This document shows, one piece after another, positions 6,286-8,140 of a stretch of DNA of 8,140 nt. Position 1 is the stretch's first letter. Each line of letters begins with the position of its first letter. The notes under the pieces are model-generated. The model had not been told where the DNA came from, did no database searches, and saw only the letters and a program-made list of their open reading frames with translations. A program made the translations under genes and the position numbers. The stretch spans positions 1 through 8,140 of the forward strand of contig CAJTPH010000066.1 of NCBI GenBank assembly GCA_910578215.1, given 5' to 3'. Origin of the DNA: an uncultured Acetatifactor sp. (lineage in GTDB: Bacteria; Bacillota; Clostridia; Lachnospirales; Lachnospiraceae).

Positions 6286-6403
6286 GACTATTAACGTTTA
6301 TACATAGCAGTGAGGGGTAATTTGCAGAAGGCTGGACTGTTATGTAATGGCAAGGGAAGATGAATCATATAAATGATACATAGGATCAAAAGGGAGAAAG
6401 AAA

Positions 6404-6871
6404 ATGGACAACAATAACTATGGCGGTAATTACGGAAATAACTCCGACAGCGGAAACTCACAGAATAACGGTCAGAATCAATCAGGAAACTGGCAGTCCA
6501 ACGGTCAATACAACAATTATCAGGATAATACCGCCAACAATATGTACTATCAGGTGCCTGCAGATAAGGACGCGGACAATAAGGCCAGCGGAAAGCAGAT
6601 TGCAGGGCTGGTATTCGGCATACTTGCCATATGCTGCAGCTGCTGTTATGGTGTTCCCGGCATTATTTTTGGTATTGTGGGTCTCATCCTTTCCATTTTG
6701 GGAAATAAGGAGAGCAAACACGGAGTCGGCATTGCCGGTCTGGTTTGTTCCATTATAGGTTTGCTCTGCGGAGTTGTCTTGACAATTTATTTTGCGGCAA
6801 TTTTCGCGGTGGTGTTTGAGATGTTAGAGACGGGTGAGTTTGAGAACCTTATGGATTATTATAGATATTAA
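6404..6871 (+). CDS. DUF4190-type membrane protein with Asn/Gln-rich cytosolic head
   Basis: The product is 155 aa. Residues 1-50 are an Asn/Gln/Gly/Tyr-rich, low-complexity and probably disordered segment. It is followed by an acidic-basic patch (DKDADNKASGK) and a hydrophobic core typical of DUF4190. That core has two glycine-rich membrane segments, IAGLVFGILAICCSCCYG plus PGIIFGIVGLILSILG (66-100) and GVGIAGLVCSIIGLLCGVVL (107-126) extended by a third hydrophobic run to about 138. The KESKHGVGIAGLV turn between them is typical of the family. A cysteine cluster, CCSCC (77-81), lies within the first membrane segment. The C-terminal tail is acidic (EMLETGEFENLMDYY). The function of DUF4190 proteins is not established. 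It is the first gene after the promoter at 6257. Confidence 0.8.
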   Translation: MDNNNYGGNYGNNSDSGNSQNNGQNQSGNWQSNGQYNNYQDNTANNMYYQVPADKDADNKASGKQIAGLVFGILAICCSCCYGVPGIIFGIVGLILSILGNKESKHGVGIAGLVCSIIGLLCGVVLTIYFAAIFAVVFEMLETGEFENLMDYYRY

Positions 6872-6883
6872 TTAACGTTATAA

Positions 6884-6969
6884 ATGGAATAAAGCCTTTC
6901 CATGGAATAAGGTCTTTTCATGGAATAAAGCCTTTTCAATGAATATGGAATAAAACCTTTCCAATGAAT
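6884..6969 (+). repeat. Four-copy 18-bp tandem repeat between two membrane-protein genes
   Basis: Four copies of ATGGAATAAAGCCTTTYC begin at 6884, 6902, 6920 and 6945. Copies 1-3 abut; copies 3 and 4 are each followed by AATGAAT (6938-6944 and 6963-6969). Copies differ at a few positions (AAGGTC in copy 2, AAAACC in copy 4). Across the unit junction, ATGGAA and TTCCAT form a short inverted repeat, so the transcript could fold into small hairpins. The array fills nearly the whole gap between the DUF4190 stop and the DUF2752 start. Confidence 0.9.
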
Positions 6970-7470
6970 ATAGAAGATCAGCAGCGCGATGAAAATGTGA
7001 GTCGCGGCGATGTCACAATACAAAAAGACAAAAAATTGTACAATGGTGCGAAGAATCGTTCTTGCAGAAGCCGGGAGGATGAACTGTTTTTGACAGGACT
7101 TATTTCTCTGGCGGCAGGCGCGGCATTGTGGGCGCTGTATTATCTTTGGCTTCGGCGTTTTATTCCAAGGATACCCTGTTTCTTTTCCAATGTGCTTGGG
7201 ATTTACTGTCCCGGCTGCGGCGGAACCAGGGCGGTATACGCGTTGCTGCACGGCAGGTTGCTGAAGGCCGTGTGGTGTCACCCGCTTGTGCCCTATGGCG
7301 CGGTGATATACGGAGGATTTATGCTGACTCAGGGATTACACAGGCTGGGAGTTAAGTGTATAAAGCCGTGGAAATTCCACAACTGGTATTTATATGGGGC
7401 AATGGCAATTCTTGTTTGTAATTTCCTTGTAAAAAACCTTCTGAGGTTGGTATGGGGAGTTACAATATAA
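6964..7470 (+). CDS. DUF2752 membrane protein with CPGCGGTR motif
   Basis: The product is up to 168 aa. The diagnostic feature is YCPGCGGTRA (81-90) followed by LLHGRLLKAVWCHPLV (94-109), the hallmark of DUF2752: a Cys-x-x-Cys pair, Arg and a His-Pro in membrane-associated segments. Hydrophobic helices are at about 42-62, 109-122 and 141-157, and a basic hydrophilic N-terminus (1-40) precedes them. The start is uncertain. ATG 6964 lies inside the last AATGAAT of the tandem repeat and has no Shine-Dalgarno sequence before it, so translation may depend on coupling, or start downstream at a GTG or TTG. The family's activity is unknown; the Cys pair and His could bind a metal, which is inference. 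It precedes the DUF4870-like gene by 36 bp. Confidence 0.85.
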   Translation: MNIEDQQRDENVSRGDVTIQKDKKLYNGAKNRSCRSREDELFLTGLISLAAGAALWALYYLWLRRFIPRIPCFFSNVLGIYCPGCGGTRAVYALLHGRLLKAVWCHPLVPYGAVIYGGFMLTQGLHRLGVKCIKPWKFHNWYLYGAMAILVCNFLVKNLLRLVWGVTI

Positions 7471-7506
7471 TTTTTAGCGCTGAGATGTGCAGAAAGGAGA
7501 AAGCAA

Positions 7507-7794
7507 ATGACAAAAAAGACAACAGATATTGTAGCTTACATAACTTGGATAGGTTGGATCGTTGCATTTTTTGCAGGAACCAAGCAGGAGAGTAAGTTTC
7601 ACTTGAACCAGGCTCTGGTTATCTGGCTCAGTTACATTGTCCTGGGCATTCTGGCATATATTCCTATTGTGGGTATTGTGGCAGGAATTCTTTCCCTGGT
7701 TATGTTTGTATTCTGGATCATGGGTCTTGTAAGCGCATGCCAGGGCAATGAGAAGGAGCTTCCTCTCATTGGCAGCATCAAGATCTTGAAGTAA
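7507..7794 (+). CDS. DUF4870-like small membrane protein
   Basis: A 95-aa integral membrane protein with a good ribosome binding site (AAAGGAG, 7493-7499) 7 bp before ATG 7507. Residues 8-23 form a first helix (VAYITWIGWIVAFFAG). A short hydrophilic turn carries SKFHLNQAL (29-37), the most characteristic motif of the DUF4870/YtpI-like small membrane proteins. Two further helices follow (38-58 and 60-77). The C-terminus, GNEKELPLIGSIKIL (80-94), is also typical: these proteins often end in a 'E.PLIG.I.IL' segment. Function is unknown. It is last in the operon, 36 bp after the DUF2752 stop, and a terminator begins about 65 bp downstream. Confidence 0.75.
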   Translation: MTKKTTDIVAYITWIGWIVAFFAGTKQESKFHLNQALVIWLSYIVLGILAYIPIVGIVAGILSLVMFVFWIMGLVSACQGNEKELPLIGSIKILK

Positions 7795-7858
7795 TGCGAT
7801 AAGCAAGCTGCATTAATGAATCTCAAAGGGCATGACAGTTTAAGCTGCTGCCGAACAT

Positions 7859-7894
7859 AAAATAAGCCTGCCGGTAAAACGGCAGGTTTATTTT
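7859..7894. terminator. Bidirectional intrinsic terminator between convergent genes
   Basis: AAAATAAGCCTGCCG (7859-7873) pairs with CGGCAGGTTTATTTT (7880-7894) over a six-base loop (GTAAAA), with a single G-T wobble. The GC core is flanked by A on the 5' side and T on the 3' side, so it can end transcription from both directions. It lies between the plus-strand operon and the minus-strand gene. Confidence 0.88.
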
Positions 7895-7925
7895 ATGGAT
7901 GTATTTTTCAGAATAACGGAAACGT

Positions 7926-8140
7926 TTAGTCGGAGTACTCAATGGTCAGGTCTGCATCGCTGGGTATCTCGCCATGCAGGAAGGAAATGATAATCTGGAC
8001 TCTCTTGTAGGCTTTTATATAATACTGCTTTGCATATTGGGCAATCGATTCATTGTAGGAGTTGTTGCTGTAGGCGTCATGATAATTTTTTACCGCTTCC
8101 GTCATAAATTCGCTGGATTCATCGGCAAGACTCTCAAGAT
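7926..8140 (-). CDS. C-terminal end of an unidentified protein (partial)
   Basis: The minus-strand frame is open from the window edge to a stop at 7926-7928 (TAA read on the minus strand) and gives 70 complete codons. The peptide contains LADESSEFMTEAVKNYHDAY, then SIAQYAKQYYIKAYKRVQII, then PSDADLTIEYSD at the end. It is rich in Tyr, Ser, Asn and acidic residues and looks largely helical with a polar C-terminus. There is no membrane segment or recognisable motif in this part. A stop 32 bp before the shared terminator, read convergently, supports a real gene. The 5' part lies beyond the window and I cannot name the family. Confidence 0.65.
   Translation of the reverse strand, partial: LESLADESSEFMTEAVKNYHDAYSNNSYNESIAQYAKQYYIKAYKRVQIIISFLHGEIPSDADLTIEYSD

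Noticed and set aside
6360..6383. Seven-codon ORF (MNHINDT) in the leader of the DUF4190 gene
   Set aside because: The purine run before it is too close to the ATG to act as a normal ribosome binding site, and no structure accompanies it.
6884..6969. CRISPR-like array
   Set aside because: The units abut without unique spacers and are only 18 bp long, so this is a plain tandem repeat.
6868..7281. Minus-strand ORF with a repeated peptide (YSMKRLYS-like units)
   Set aside because: The peptide repeats are only the translation of the 18-bp tandem array, and the rest is the shadow of the DUF2752 gene.

Overview
The window looks like chromosomal DNA of a gut- or rumen-type clostridial anaerobe, most likely a Lachnospiraceae member (Bacillota). 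The evidence is strong AGGAGG-type ribosome binding sites, sigma-A-like promoters, a secreted DUF5722-type glycoside hydrolase with a Pro/Thr linker and C-terminal repeats, a Gram-positive lipoprotein and a Cache-type chemoreceptor. The assignment is inferred from gene style and was not tested by any search.

Positions 1-2050 are a decaying accessory stretch. A small secreted protein gene (45-461) is interrupted by an in-frame TAA. Next comes the 3' part of a second gene (504-821), without a start and weakly SpoIID-like, and then an intact lipoprotein gene (832-1551). The 718-bp gap that follows holds a roughly 80% GC, hairpin-forming block (about 1590-1705) and, on the minus strand, an IS30-family transposase remnant of which only the helix-turn-helix part is recognisable (1852-1998).

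Positions 2070-4090 carry a well-formed unit. It has an extended -10 promoter overlapped by regularly spaced GGTAAA repeats, a 565-aa secreted putative clan GH-A hydrolase (2270-3967), and two successive hairpins, the second a clear intrinsic terminator. A 36-codon ORF with a strong Shine-Dalgarno sequence overlaps both hairpins.

Positions 4260-6235 hold a single chemoreceptor gene (4444-6150) with an unusual leader. A long-range stem in the leader encloses a ribosome binding site and a six-codon ORF. An intrinsic terminator follows the gene.

Positions 6257-7894 are a probable operon of three small membrane-protein genes of the DUF4190, DUF2752 and DUF4870 types, driven by a TTGCGA-17-TATAAT promoter. 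An 18-bp tandem repeat lies between the first two genes, and the second gene's start codon sits on the repeat edge. A bidirectional terminator separates this operon from a convergent gene of which only the C-terminal 70 codons are present (7926-8140, minus strand).

The hydrolase and chemoreceptor could share a role in sensing and using polysaccharide, but each has its own promoter and terminator, so adjacency is the only link. I see no CRISPR array, defence system or metabolite cluster. The least explained elements are the chemoreceptor leader, the repeat-linked membrane-protein operon and the GC-rich block.
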